The notes under the pieces were generated by a model, which was given only the letters and a program-made list of their open reading frames with translations, was not told where the DNA came from and ran no database searches. The translations under genes and the position numbers were made by a program. Shown piece by piece: positions 32,349 through 45,347 of a stretch of DNA of 64,000 nt (the first letter of the stretch is position 1; each line of letters starts with the position of its first letter). Source of the stretch: Anniella stebbinsi (Eukaryota > Chordata > Lepidosauria > Squamata > Anniellidae); the NCBI GenBank assembly GCA_029215795.1, contig JARDYH010000003.1:92288609-92352608 (forward strand), written 5' to 3'.

Positions 32349-33325
32349 CTTGAGGATCCTGTTCTTTTTTTTTTAATTTTTTTTAAAATTTTCAACTTAA
32401 AACAAAATAACATAACATAAAATACAATACATAACTAACAACCCTCATACCCCCCCCCCCCGTGCTCCCCTCCCCCCAGGAGACCTGCATATATTCAGTT
32501 ATACATCTTTCCAAAATTGTAAAGTATCTTTTGAAGGTGTTTGCCCCTTCCCCGTTCTTAAAACATATTCCAAAAATGGACTCCATATATTTTCAAAATC
32601 ATTCTTCCTGGACATTCCCCTCTTTACTTTCAAATTACACGTTAGCTTATCATTAAGTGCCATATCCCATATTTCTTTATACCATTCTTCTATTGTATAA
32701 TTTCCTTGCCCTTTCCAATTCTTAGCTATCATTAATCTAACGGGTGCCAGGAGGTTGTTTATCAATTCCCTCATGCTTATATTCTTATTTTCTTTATCCC
32801 ATATTGCTAGTAGAGCCAACCTTGGGCTTACTACCAATTTACTTCCCGTTATTTCACTTATTTCTTTAAACACCCTTTTCCAAAAATTTTGTACATATTC
32901 ACAACTCCACCACATATGAAAATATGTTCCAACCTCCTGACAACCCCTCCAACAATTCTTGGAAATTTTCTTATCTATCTGATGAAATCTTACTGGCGTT
33001 AAATACCATCTCCATGCTATTTTATAATAATTCTCCTTAATCCTAACCGACAAAAGCTTTAACATTCTTGCATCCCAGATCCTCCCCCAGTTATGTTCAT
33101 TAATTTGTTCCTTTAAATCATCTTCCCAAATCATTTTAAGAGAGTCTTGATATTCCCTATCCTCTATCAAAATTTTATATATTTCACTAGTCAAACCTCT
33201 TTTACTTTTAATTTCCCCCTTCTTTTCTCTTGATTCAATTAAATCTTCAAATCTTGTATTATCTCTACAATCGTTGTTCTTCTTTTTCCAATCCTGTGTC
33301 CATTGTTCCTTGAGGATCCTGTTCT
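32349..33325 (-). mobile_element. 5'-truncated L1 LINE with perfect 17-bp TSD
   Basis: The 943-bp insertion (32366-33308) is bounded by CTTGAGGATCCTGTTCT at 32349-32365 and 33309-33325. A T-rich tract next to the left duplication is the inverted poly(A) tail. The minus-strand frame 33194-32499 (231 aa) encodes the C-terminus of L1 ORF2, with AWRWYLTPVRFHQIDKKISK, a zinc-knuckle-like NCWRGCQEVGTYFHMWWSC and FWKRVF. L1 ORF2 is the endonuclease and RT; neither domain is included here. The open frame and intact duplication indicate a young insertion. Confidence 0.92.
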
Positions 33326-33936
33326 AGAGGATGCAATTATTTTATTATTGGTTCCATCAAAATGATGTGTATGACATTCTAAGGGTCCTTCACATCAAAA
33401 TGAAATGCTGCTTTTTCAGTGCTATGGAGTGGATTGACTAAAACTGTGTAAACTTCCCAAATTGAGCCACTCAAAATTATGTCAAGTGCTTTCATGTGGG
33501 ATTAAAAAAAGACAGAAAAGAAAACCCAAACACTTCATACATATGTCGCCCATACTGGTGTCTCTTAAAGCCATCAAGTCTAGGAGATTCACCATAATCT
33601 TTAAGTAGAAATAGTACACTTTGCAATTATTCTCAGTAAACTCCACCACTTCAGAATACAGTAGGAAAAATGATTGCATGCTTGATTCCTTCCCAATGGA
33701 GAAAAAAACTTCCACAACGAAATCTGAGATGTAGAGGAAAGGGCTGGGCTAAATGCCTTCTCCATCATGTACTAAGGGTTGCAATGGGGTGGTGAAAGTG
33801 GACTTCACTCTGCCCCACTGGTCCCCTGAAAATACTACACTCAGGGTCAGAAGACTGTTGAATGGGATAGTCTGTGTGCAGGGTTTGGAAGGGGAGGGAT
33901 CTCCCCAAACTAAACAGTTAAGGTTTCTCCACTTTT

Positions 33937-34550
33937 GTTTCTTTTTTTCTTTTTTATTGTGAATTTAACAAAACATAACAAAAAATAAATTGTGAAAAAT
34001 AAAAATAAAGAATCTTTACATACATAGGGATATCATCATTTCCCCCAGTAAAATATACCATTAAAAAAAGGAGGGGAGAGAGTTATGCATAGGTTTCAAG
34101 AAAAGCAGACCAAATATCCATGTACTTATCCACTCACAAGTGGCGTTGATATAACACCCGTTCAAATGTTGATAGTGTTGTTAAGTCCTCAGTCCATTGC
34201 ATTATGGGAGGTGAGCATTTATCCTTCCAACGTGATAGTATAAGTCTTTTGTCTGTCATGAGGGCTCTGAAAATCCATTTGCGCTGACCATTCATTAACG
34301 TCCAAGAAGCAGGTAGATAGTTTAGGAGGACCTGCACATCGTTCCATATTAAAGATTGTTTCAGTATAAAGTTTATCCTTATTATAACCTCCTCCCAAAA
34401 GGGGCCAACTACTGGGCATTGCCCAAACATATGAATTAAAGAAGGATTAGATGCATTACATCTCCAACAATTATACAAGTTAGACGAATTCTTATTAAAA
34501 AGGTGTTGTGGAGTCCAATAAACCCAAAACATTTTTGTTGTTGTTGAATA
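33937..34550 (-). mobile_element. Second 5'-truncated L1-like LINE 3' end
   Basis: A T-rich tract at 33937-33958 is the inverted poly(A) tail. The minus-strand frame 34532-34134 encodes MFWVYWTPQHLF, then NCWRCNASNPSLIHMFGQCP, and FWEEVIIRIN, which is the L1 ORF2 C-terminal zinc-knuckle region. It comes from a different L1 lineage than the copy at 32.4 kb, judging by the residues. I found no clear target-site duplication. The gap 33326-33936 shows nothing recognisable. Confidence 0.8.
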
Positions 34551-35324
34551 AGACGTAGCCTAAAGTGCCTCCACTGGACTTTCAGAGATCCCCCTGTTTC
34601 CCCTGCACCATTTTCTGGTTATGACCATCAAATGTTTTTCTTTCTGCTTGGGCTAATCTGCACACCCCTCTCCCCTTGCTTATGATATAAAAGCTTTCAT
34701 AGATGCTACCTTTGACCTACCAGTAAAAAGTACTCTAAGGCTTCTTCAGGATTGTGTTTGATGCGTTAAAAGGTAGCAATAGTCTTTAACAGAAATACTA
34801 TGTCCCTCCAAAATGCTGAGGTAAATTCTTTTTGCACTTTTACCATCCTTGTTTCCACAGCACCATGAAGCCTGAGGAATTAAATCTCTCAGAGAATCCT
34901 GTTCATCTTATCCTTCTCACTCTGCTACCAACATCCTTGGGTAGAACAGTGAAGGTAGTAGACACTCAGCATCCCTTGGGTGTTTTACTTGAGGAGAAAC
35001 CTCCAAATTTGTTTGTTTTTTAATTCCCCCTTAGGAATACTTCAAGGGCAGATTTATTGAAAATTCAGTTACAGAAAGGGAGCTGTTATACTGCAGGGTT
35101 TGATAGTATAGTAGAATCCAGGTTCCTAGAAATGTAATTAGCTCTAAACAATAGGGCCAGAGTAACACGAATTAGTAAAATAAAGGAAAGAGTCAGTACA
35201 GAAATCAGTTAATAAAGAAAGGGAAGCCAATACATTCAACAATGATGCCAGAATAAACAAGTGCTTCCAGCATTTATATAAGTAGAGTTTCAACCAATAT
35301 TAACACTTGTACCACAATGGCTCA

Positions 35325-35534
35325 ATTCGGACGACACAATAAACAACTGGTGTAGGGGAAACAATTGTCAGTTGTTTTGACTATTGTGTCATCTGAATGC
35401 TGCCATAGTCAACTCAGCGCTGATCTTCATCCACACCACAGTTGATTATTTATTACCATGTTGTGGGGGGGGGTATCCCCTAGGGTTAGGGGATACCCAC
35501 CATTGACTATAGTGTTGTCCGAATTGAGCCAATG
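35325..35534. mobile_element. MITE with GGCTCAATTCGGACGACAC termini
   Basis: The left end GGCTCAATTCGGACGACACA and the right end TAGTGTTGTCCGAATTGAGCC are inverted repeats. CAATG direct repeats occur at the outer edges but are short. Internal AACAACTG/CAGTTGTT blocks add secondary structure. The related element at 60453-60957 has the same type of end. The flanking stretch 34551-35324 has no recognisable feature. Confidence 0.75.
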
Positions 35535-35539
35535 AGTCT

Positions 35540-38500
35540 TGCAGTATTAGCAGATTTGTGGAAGCCCAAGTTTTGCAGAATGTAAACACCTTTAGGGTGG
35601 GGCACCCTTGGGGGGGGACCCCTCCCCAATTAATGAGGACTGAACATGCTTGGTGGGCACAAGAAGCTAGCTGAATGTTGAGGGGGAAAAAGAAAACCAG
35701 GTGGAAGGAGAAACTAAATGGAGTGGCTAGAAAAGAACGATGCAGAAAGAGACACATAAAAAGGATAGAGAGATCTATCTCTTTAGCTGGATATATTATT
35801 TCCTGGTTCACATAGAGAAGCTATTTTTTAAATGTTCCCAGGGGTGGAAGAAAGAGATGCTCATGATAATCAACTGAGAAATCCAAGTTTTAAATAATTG
35901 GCGTTACAACCTACACAATTGCACAACCCCCCCAAAGTTAGCAGCAGTTCCTTCTCTTTCTAACTCATTTAATATGGAATATTTAAAATAACCTTGCTAA
36001 TGCAAATTCCAAAGCAATTTCAAGTTAGAGTTGGGCTGAAGCTGAGAAACTTACAACAATCCTGCATTTGCTTTTATCCTCATATTGCAGGTTGGGCTGA
36101 CAGAGTACTATTGCGGGTGGCCCAGTTGGGCCACCTATAGTTATGCTTGGGAACACCATTTTGTGTATATATAACAATCCTGCAGTTGGTTCACTGTTAA
36201 ACTCTTATTGTAGGTTGAAAGGCTGGAGAGAGTAGTTTACAGAAGCCCAGCAATGTAATCCACTGCTAATACTGCAGGCTAGAGGTAGGGTTACTTAAAT
36301 TCCCCCACAGACATACTTCCAGGCCAGTCAAAACATTTAAGTGCATTCAGAAGCATAATTCTCCCTTTGACTTGCATGTTTGGTGTTCAAAAACAAACAA
36401 ATAAATACAAAATAAATTTTGTGCATGAAACAAGACCGAGGTTAGAGCACGGGATCCTGTCTTGGTTGCTAACGTTTAGGTTTTCAAGCCCATTTGTCAC
36501 AAACACAAGAAACCCATGCATGTCAGGAATGCACTGTTACGGATGTTCAGAGGTGAGTGCTATTGCTTATGTAACATCTAGGACAGAGAAGAGCATGGCT
36601 GGCTTGAACAGTGAAGAAGAGCAACCTACGCTGCAACATTTTGTTGCAGGTGAGTAACACAAATATAACTGACACGTCTCCGTTCCATGTTTCTTCTCAG
36701 CAAATGAACAGGGCAGAAGCAGGGTGGATTTGTCTGGTATGAATCCGGTCTCATCTGCACTTTTTATAATATGAATCTAGGTTGCCAATGTGCAAAAATG
36801 TAGTTAGGAGTCAGAACAAAAAGGAGACGGTGCCTGGAGAGAAAGTGACTTGGTAAGACTCCACTTGGCTTAATCAGAGATTTCAGCCAATGCATCATCT
36901 CAGCAAGAGCACTTTTGTTTTTCCATTTAGCTCGTGTGCTTAATATTTCAGGGTCCAGTGCACAGGCCCCTCTAGCTCCTCTGAGCAAATGCTCACAAAA
37001 AGCAGAAATGGAAACACAGACCTTTCTAAGACACTTCTTGACAAGTTGCAATTATAGAGCTGGAACAAAAATAAGAGCTTCAGAGATTACCAGCCTGCAT
37101 TACTGGGGATTCTGTAAGGCAGCAGAAAACAGCCTTGTGTTACAAAAGTGACGGAGAATATTTAACAAAACCCAACTCATTCAGGGAACAGAAAGCAATA
37201 GCCAAAGTTGGAAAAACCAAAATCCCTCCCCACAAAAACATGGTAAGTTATGAAAATGATCTGAGTCACAATTAGATTAGCGGAGGATTTATTTACTTAA
37301 ATGTATTTAAACAGTCCATGTCAAAAGATTAAATGATGTCAGATCTGAAAAGTCTCATTATCTGTTCAGAGTTGTATTTATTTCTGTTAAAAAAAAAGAT
37401 GATTCCAAATCAACAACTTCCCCAAATTGTGTGTTGGATCTATAAATCATAGTTTTTTGGGGTTCATTTTTAATTAAAGTAATACAGTTGAAGTACATTT
37501 GTATTATTATGTGACTGATTGGCATAGTGCTATTTCTCAGTCTTTCTCCAGACCAGTCCTTCATCACACCTAATTTCCCTCCCTGGTTTGCTTCTATGGG
37601 TTTTTTTTTACCTCTGAGGCGGAAGCACATCAAGCTCATGATCCCTTTCACCTGAATAGCTGCTCTTTCGCTGCTTTGCTCAGTTAGCTCTTCCACTCCA
37701 CTCCACTCCACCCCTCCCCTTCTCTTTCTCCCTCCAGTCAGGTCCTGGCAGATGAGTACTTCAACCAGACCGCCTTTCTGCCGGACAAAAATGGAACAAC
37801 ACTTTAGTCTGGCTTTTTGGGGGCATCGAGGGAGTACAATCTCGTCTCTGCAGAGATTCAGGCGTTGTATATGCTCCCAAATTTGAACATAAGTGAATGA
37901 CTTCATTTCAAGCTGGTCTTAGCTTGAAATGAAAAACGCTGTGAAAAACAAAATTTAGACAGCATTTTTAAATTGTTGTTGTTGTTGTATTGATTTTCTT
38001 TAAACATGCAGTGTTAATAATTTTTATTCTCCTCCCCTCTCCTCAAACGTCGTGTCTGCTTATGCCTTTCCCCCCTTAGAGAGCTTCTCTACATTAAGGG
38101 AAATCCTGTAGTTTTCCTGCTGCTGTTGTGCTTCCTGTTTCTTTGGCGTGATTGATATGAATTGGATTACATGGGGGTGAGAAGGGTGACAAGGTGGAAG
38201 GTTCTGCTTATGCTTCCCAGGGCTCCTTTAAACAGCAGACACAGTTGAATTGAGGGAGCTCATCCCTGGCTTTGTGCAAAGGGGCGGGGTCTTGTTGTCT
38301 GTTTCCTCACAGCCCCCAGGAAAGCCAGGACTTACTTCTGAGTAGAAATAAGATTTTGCTGTAAGTTTACAACCCTTATCAAACTTACTTAGAAGTAAGC
38401 CCCACTGAACACAATAGGACTTACTTCTGAGTAGAAACATGGGGATCAGATCTGCCTGCCTTTGTTGCAAGGAGGCATTTTACCCTGTTTGAGCTTCTTT

Positions 38501-40700
38501 AAATTAGCGTTTTATAGCACACTCATGACTGGCCACTCACGGATTTTCAAAGGTCATTTTGATAACACAGTGATCCTCCTGCATGTCTCCTGCCCCATTT
38601 CCCAGTTTTAGTGATTTAAAAAACAAAGACTCTGAAAACCCGACTCTTCTGAAAAATGTCAATATTTATTGATATTTCCTGCGGGGTGCAGAAGTTGTAC
38701 TACAAAACACCCACCAGAGGGCGCTGTCCCATTGAAATGCATTGAGGCTGTACAAGCCATGTGGTCGCTGCTCTCTTCTTTCTCTCTTCCTTGTGTAATT
38801 ACAGCTCATTGCAGAAGCGGAAGAAATGCAGGAAGGAAGTCATGGTAAGGGAATGTGATCTCCCCTCCCCCTCCCCCCCCCCCCCCCCCGGTCTGAAGGA
38901 GCTCTTTGTTTAAAGTCCTTCGTCGGCAAGTTCATAGCGCAATGTCAGCTGTACATGCTGCTGATTTTGTGATGTTTAGGGTTTATTCCAGCTTATCTGT
39001 GGTGTATTTCAAAATAAAATAGGAGAGGACTACGGGAGACCTCCTGCTTGTTTATTGCATCGATAAAATGACCTGAAAACTTCAGTGAGTGGCCAGAAAC
39101 ATACGTGGTATAAATAGCTTGTTTAGAGAAGCTCATAGTTTTCTATGCTTTGTTTATAGTACATAAGGAAAAGAATAGGAAAACATTATATCTATGATAA
39201 GCATAATGTATGTCATTCCATTGTCAAACAGTGCTAGTCCCCATTTTTCAACATCGTACATTTTGTTTCAAACGCTTCTAAGAAGGGGGATCAAATGTTT
39301 TTGATTTTCCTCCTCAGAGAACTCACATTTATTGAATGCCATTCTTTCATTATTTACCAGTCCTAACATGATTTTCCATCAATTTTCAAATGTGGATGTA
39401 ACGGGCAGAATCCAAAAGGGTGCTAATGCCCCTGCCGATTTTCTTATGTTCTGCCAATTCAATGCAAGTGAACCCCACTGCTTTTGCAATGTCAATTTAG
39501 CACTTCCAGGGCAACCTAAAAGGAGTGGAAACATTCCTTTCTTGAAAGAGACAGGTCAGCGGACCTTACATAAGGAAACTTGGCTGACCTGCCTTCTTCC
39601 AGAAATAAGCATTTCTGCTTGTTTTGGGGCTTCCCTTAGGAAGAGCTAAATCTCTCTTCTCTGACCAGTGGGCCCTACTTGGAAACAGATTTGGTGGGAC
39701 CCACCTCTTGCCAGGGAATTGCCAGGGGAATAAGCACACCTTGGATTCTGCTCAGGGACTGAAATAAACCCTGGGAAGTTTATAACATTTGTTGAAGATG
39801 AAGCCCCAATTTTCAATTCAAAGCACCTGAGTTACTCCTTCGTTGATGTTAAAACTACTTTTACAGTCTTGAAGTTAGAATCCCAGACCTTGAAAATTTG
39901 CTTTGTGTAATTACCAGTCTTGAACTTTACACTGAACTGCATTGTAACATTAGACAGTATTCAAAGAAATGAAGAATTAGTTTTGTGCACCAAAAGAGGA
40001 TTTGGACTCCCCACCTTAGCAGTAACCTCCTTCATCCTACATGGCAAGACACTTTTGAAAATGAGATTTTTTTAAAAGCACTTTGTGACTAGGCAAAGGG
40101 ACCTGGCATTAAAAAAAGAAAGAAAAGTCCAAAATCTCACCTGGCAGGCCCAAGCCTTTGGCCATGCCCAAAGTAGTAGCATGTATTTCCTGGTTATTAA
40201 TTTCTGCTCCGATATGATTCCTCATTACCTTGATCTCTCCTAGTCACCTACGTCCTTGTAAAACTGAGTGTGAAATCTTAGCACAATAGACTTACAACAC
40301 TTCCTGCTCATCTTCTGCCCTTGTAGAAAATAAAATATGAGAATGAGGACAGGATAGTGTCTAGAATTCTTGACATACATTATCTGTTGACATACATTAA
40401 GAGAATCAGGTTGATAGGCATTTTGTTAAGCATTTCAAGTAGATTGATGCATTATTTTAATGTTTTCAGCTGGTTGTCATAGTAATGGTGATGTAGTTTG
40501 CTTCATGCTAGATCAGTTTTCTATTAGAAAAGAAACTCTAGAAAGGTACTTTAAATAGGTTCTGTTTTTTGATGGAAACAAGCACGAACGTGCTGCTTAA
40601 AAACATACTGCTTTCATAAAGACAAAAAATGAATAACAATGTCTATAGATAATCTCCTTCTCCCTACCAATCAAAAACAAACATAATTAAATTTATCATT
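35540..40700. other. Long intronic stretch with few recognisable features
   Basis: It contains a TTACTTCTGAGTAG-type repeat at about 38325-38450, a (CTCCA)n patch near 37690 and a C-rich tract of about 20 at 38866-38889. The minus-strand open frame 37906-37358 (182 codons) resembles no family I know. No exon or RNA gene is supported. Confidence 0.55.
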
Positions 40701-40711
40701 CTTCCTTTTCC

Positions 40712-42480
40712 TGGTTTCCAGTCCGGCTTCAGGCCTGGTTTTGGCACGGAAACAGCCTTGGTCGCCCTGTATGATGAGTTATGTTGGGAGAAAGACAGGG
40801 GGAGTGTGACTCTGTTGATTCTCTTTCATCTTTCAGTGACTTTCGATACCATCAACCATGGTATCCTTCTGGGATGACTGGCTGAGTTGGGAGTGGGAGG
40901 CACTGCATTGCAGTGTTTCCGCTCCTACTTGGCGGGGCAGCTTCAGAAGATGGTGCTTGGGGGACATTGCTTGGCCCCGTGGATTCTCCAGTATGGGATC
41001 CCTCAGGGGTCAGTCTTGTCCCCCATGCTGTTCAACATCTACATGAAACCGTTGAGTGCAGTCATCCGGAGTTTTGGAGAACGTTGTCATAAGTACACTG
41101 ATGACACACAACTCTATTTCTCCTTTTCATCTTCAGTAGGTGAGGCTGTGGATGTGCTGAACCAGTGCCTGGCTGTGACAATGGACTGGATGAGGGCTAA
41201 CAAACTGAAATTCAATCCAGACAAGAGTGAGATGCTGTTAGTGGGTGGTTCTGCTGACCGGATGGAGGATGTTCAACCTGTTCTGGATGGGGTTGCACTC
41301 CCCCTGAAGGATCGGGTTCGTAGCTTGAGGGTTCTCCTAGAACCATCTCTATCACTTGAGGCTCAGATGGCCTCAGTGGCACGGAGTGCCTTCTACCAAC
41401 TTTGGTTTGTGGCCCAGCTACGCCCCTATCTGGACAGGGATAACTTGGCTTCAGTTGTCTATGCTCTGGTAATCTCTAAATTGGATTACTGCAATGCACT
41501 CTATACGGGGCTGCCTTTGAAGACAGCTTGTGCAAAATGCAGCGACCAAATTGATAACAGGAACCAGAAGGTTCGAGCATATAAGACCTATTCTTGCCTG
41601 CTTGCATTGGCTGCCTATACGTTTCTGTGCCCGATTCAAGGTGCTGGTTCTAACCTATAAAGCCTTACATGGCTTGGGAACACAATACCTGATGGAACGC
41701 CTCTCCCGACACGAACTTACCTGTACACTACGATCCACATCTAAGGTCCTCCTCCGGTAGCCTACTCCGAGGGAAGCATGGAGGGTGGCAACAAAGGAGA
41801 GGGCCTTTTCAGTGGTGCCCCCCCCAATTATGGAATGATCTCCCCGATGAGGCTCGCCTGGCGCCAACATTGTTATCTTTTCGGCACCAGGTCAAGACTT
41901 TCCTCTTCTCCCAGGCATTTAACAGCATATGATGAGGGTTTTGTGTTGTTGTTGTGCTTTGACCCAGAATTGTTGTTTTAAGGGATATTGTACTTATAAC
42001 TTGTTTTTATACTTTATGGTTTTAAATTTTGTACATCAGTGTTTTTAATGTTCAGTGTTTTTAATATTTGTAAACCGCCCAGAGAGCTTCGGCTATGTGG
42101 TGGTATATAGGCTGACCATATGAAAAGAAGGACAGGGCTCATGTAACTTTAACAGTTGTAGAGAAAAGGGAATTTCAGCCAGTGTCATTTGTATGCAATT
42201 AGTTCCTGGTGATATTCCCTCTTCTTCATGACAACAGTTAAAGTTGCAGGCACTATACTAGAGTGACCACATACAAAAGAAGGCAGGGCCTCTGCAACTT
42301 TAACTGTTGTGATGAAGAGGGAATTTCACCAGGAACTAATTGCATACAAATGACACCGGCTGAAATTCCCTTTTCTCTACAACTGTTAAAGTTACATGAG
42401 CCCTGTCCTCCTTTTCATATGGTCAGCCTAGCGGTATATAAATGGAATAAAATAAAATAAAAATAATGAATAAATATATG
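40712..42480 (+). mobile_element. 5'-truncated L2-type LINE with partial reverse transcriptase, split by a MITE
   Basis: The coding region starts in the RT fingers (SGFRPGFGTETALVALYDEL) and continues through the palm (ALQCFRSYLAG, then YGIPQGSVLSPMLFNIYMKP) to the catalytic box KYTDDTQLYFSF, where the usual Ala of YADD is Thr. It runs on through MDWMRANKLKFNPDKSEMLL to the C-terminus near 41930, with several frameshifts. The 3' UTR contains CCGCCCAGAGAGCTTCGGCT and is cut by the fold-back MITE at 42108-42430. The LINE tail TAAATGGAATAAAATAAAAT resumes after it. L2 elements encode an endonuclease and RT; this copy lacks the endonuclease and is dead. Confidence 0.9.
42108..42430. mobile_element. 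Fold-back MITE, copy D (8-bp TSD, inside L2)
   Basis: The same family as the 5872 copy, 323 bp. It is flanked by GTGGTATA (42100-42107) and GCGGTATA (42431-42438), an 8-bp duplication with one mismatch. The target is the GGCGGTATA block of the L2 3' UTR, so the insertion is younger than the LINE. Confidence 0.92.
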
Positions 42481-42749
42481 TGATCAGATATATAGAATAG
42501 AACAGTCAATAGAGACCAATAACATCCAAGGCAATTAGTACAGACATGTGATTTTGTATTCATTTGGTTTGGCTCAGTTTCCATATATATTGCCATTGGC
42601 CACCAATCTAACAAATATGCAATTGCGATATGTAAATGGGTCTGAAGTCAGTTTTATAGTTGAATGAATACTTTACTAAAAAAAAAAATCTACGTATTAT
42701 GTGCCAGAAGCATAGCAGCTTTGTGTGTAATGCACAAAGGGGATGGGTC

Positions 42750-42750
<1 letters not shown>

Positions 42751-42826
<76 letters not shown>
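42751..42826. repeat. Compound microsatellite (AT)10(GT)14(GA)14
   Basis: Three uninterrupted dinucleotide runs follow each other without spacers. The open frame across it (poly Ile-Tyr, Cys-Val, Arg-Glu) is an artefact. The stretch 42830-44190 shows no further recognisable feature. Confidence 0.95.
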
Positions 42827-42829
<3 letters not shown>

Positions 42830-44189
42830 TGATTATGTTGCACAGTGGTCCTGAATTAGAAAGGTTTATTATGAATTTTAAACTTTCACTTTGGTCAAAT
42901 CTGTTGTTCAAAGACCACGTGTCATGATGGACAATAGGCTACCTAGTAGAAGAGTATGATGAGGCCTTGAAGGAGACTCTCGTAACTATGAAAGACATAC
43001 CTGTCCCATTATTAGAGCACAAGAATCTCTTGAATATACTACTTGCACGTTATCATATTTATTTCCATAACCATGAAAGCCTGAAATTTGCTTTAAAAAT
43101 ACTACCCAGGAATTCAGATTTGACACCAGGTTCCATGCAGAATGCTGCACGAATCATACAGAACTGTAAAGTTCAGGACATGATCTAGCTAAAAGCACTT
43201 CTCTTCACCTTCATCGTACACGTTTTTCCTATTAAAACAGGAAAAGAGAGAGTGCTTTAACTGACCGTAGCTGGTTTTGAAACCATGAGCCTAATTTTCA
43301 AATTCACAATGCCACTAATTCGATCATGTCTAGTTGCTGAAATCATCCGCTTTAGTGGTTCTGATCGGTGCCCTTGTTTCAGAATAGCAAAGGGCTGAAT
43401 GAGTCTGAAATATTTCTCAGCCTTTTATCCCATCCTTAACCTTGCAAACCAGCCCTAGCAAGTTAGAGTTAACATGTCTGTTGATGAATGAACGTCTTGT
43501 GTATCCAACCCTGTCTGTTCTGTTTCATTCAAGCCCTGGTGCATAGGAAATCCGTTGTTTATTAACTTAAGATTCATTCATCATTTGTAACAAGGTTTCC
43601 GACAAGGAACAAAAAATGAGTTTATCGAAAGACCCCGTGCATACCAGTTTCACTGCTACTGCTGCATGTAACGGTCTTGCTTATTTTAGGCATTCTTTAA
43701 TAACTACCTTTCATTCTAAATACCTTAAACTAATGAGATGCAACAGTTAGGAAAAAATGAGTCACTATGTGTGAATTACATGTGAGACTTGGATGCATAA
43801 AATATAAGAAACTTCCAGCACTATGCTTTGTATTTTTGACCAGTAGCTGGAAAAGTCATTTACTGAAAGTCAGGTAATAATTCATTTCCCATCCTATCTC
43901 CCCATGACTCCCCATAGTAATTGACAAAATCTAGGTCTCAAAGTTTCAAGGCCACCATTGATCCCTTCTTTGAAATATCCACCGGCATTTTGAGGATAAA
44001 ATCACTTGCATATGCCAGGACCTTGACTCTAGTGTAGTAACAGATCAATTTCAAGGGGTGTGCAAAATACTGTTGGTCCATGTTTAATGGATGAGTTTCG
44101 ATTAATATGCCTTGAGGATGTGGACAAAGTATTTTGACAGCTTCAGGTGACCACTTGCATTATTGACCTTTCCCTTGCATGGCTGGGAA

Positions 44190-45240
44190 AATCTGTTAGG
44201 GAAGGGATTGCCAGTTGAGCCAGGGAGGTGATGAACATTACGTTGAGGGAGAGAGTGGCCCAGGCTGCCTGAAAGAGGTAGTGGTAAGACCTCTTAAGAA
44301 ATCCTCCCTGGACCCAGAAGATCTGAGCAATTAGAGGCCAGTTGCAAATGTTCCCTTCCTGGGCAAGGTTCTTGAGTGGGTGGTCACTAACCAGCTCTTG
44401 GCATCTTGCATGTGATAGATTTTTCTGGATCCATTTGAGTCAGGATTCTGGTTGAGATCACTGCATGATGACCTTTGTCAAGAGAGAGACAGGGGGAGTG
44501 TGTCCTTACTGCTCCTCCTTGATCTCTCATCAGCTTTTAATTACCATTGATCATGGTATCCTTTTGGAGTTGGTCTCTGAGATGGTAGTGGAGGGCACTG
44601 GGTGTTCTGAATTGATGCCTGGCCTCTGTAATGGACTGGATGAGGGCCAGCAAACTGAAACTCAATCCAGATAAGACAGAGACATAGTTAATAGATGGTT
44701 CCTCAGACTGGACAGGTGGGGTTCAATCAGTTCTAGATGGGACCACACTGCTCCTAAAGGAACAGGTATGCAACTTGGGTGTATTCTTGGATCCATCATT
44801 ATCACTGGATAAAAAAGTGGCCTCCAAGGCTTGGGCCAGATCTACACCAAGCAGGATAAAGCACTATAAAAGCAGCATGAAAGCAGTATATGGTATGTTT
44901 CTATGTGCCCCAACAGTTGTCACTTTAAAACCGCTATAAAGCAGTAGTGTGGCTCCTGCCTTTTATATACCACTTTCATACTGCTTTCATAGTGCTATAT
45001 CCTGCTTGGTGTTGATTGGATCTTGGAGTGCTTTGTACCAGCTTCAGGTGGAGGCCCAGGTGAAACCCTATCTGGATGGAGTTAGCCTGGCTTCAGTGGT
45101 CTGTGCTTTGGTAACCTCTATGTTAGATGACTGCAATGTACTTTATATTTACTGGTCTGCCTTTAATGATGGTTTGGAGATCGCAACTAATGCAGAAAGT
45201 GGCAGCCAGACTACTGATCAGAACCAGGAGGTTTAAGTGA
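44190..45240 (+). mobile_element. Decayed L2-type LINE interrupted by a MITE
   Basis: Fragments of the RT ORF follow one another in shifting frames: the pre-palm region (LEWVVTNQLLAS-like near 44370), QGECVLTAPPLISHQLLITID-like palm remnants, MDWMRASKLKLNPDKTET-like coding near 44635, and LVTSMLDDCNVLYI near 45110. The MITE at 44834-45019 splits the copy. Many stops and frameshifts show that this copy is older than the one at 40.7 kb. Confidence 0.75.
44834..45019. mobile_element. 186-bp palindromic MITE inside an L2 LINE
   Basis: The ends GGCCAGATCTACACCAAGCA and the inverse of TGCTTGGTGTTGATTGG pair, followed in both arms by GGATAAAGCACTAT/ATAGTGCTATATCC and GCATGAAAGCAG/CTGCTTTCAT blocks. 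It has no coding capacity. The L2 sequence resumes at about 45020. I could not define an exact target-site duplication. Confidence 0.75.
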
Positions 45241-45347
45241 CCAACCATGGTAGTTATTTTTGTTGTTCACTCCTTTGCTGGATGGGAGGTGGGGAGTTAG
45301 GAGATCTTCGTGAGGGACATTTTTAATAAATTTGTGTCCTTTTAAGG

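Noticed and set aside
33937..34550. Target-site duplication for the second L1
   Set aside because: ACTTTTGTT on the left and ATTTTTGTT on the right are similar but T-rich and imperfect, so they could match by chance.
37358..37906. Minus-strand open frame of 182 codons
   Set aside because: No recognisable domain, signal or homologue, and no splice or promoter context. Length alone is not enough in 64 kb of six-frame sequence.
42664..42927. Frame with Ile-Tyr, Cys-Val and Arg-Glu runs
   Set aside because: It simply translates the triple microsatellite at 42751-42826.
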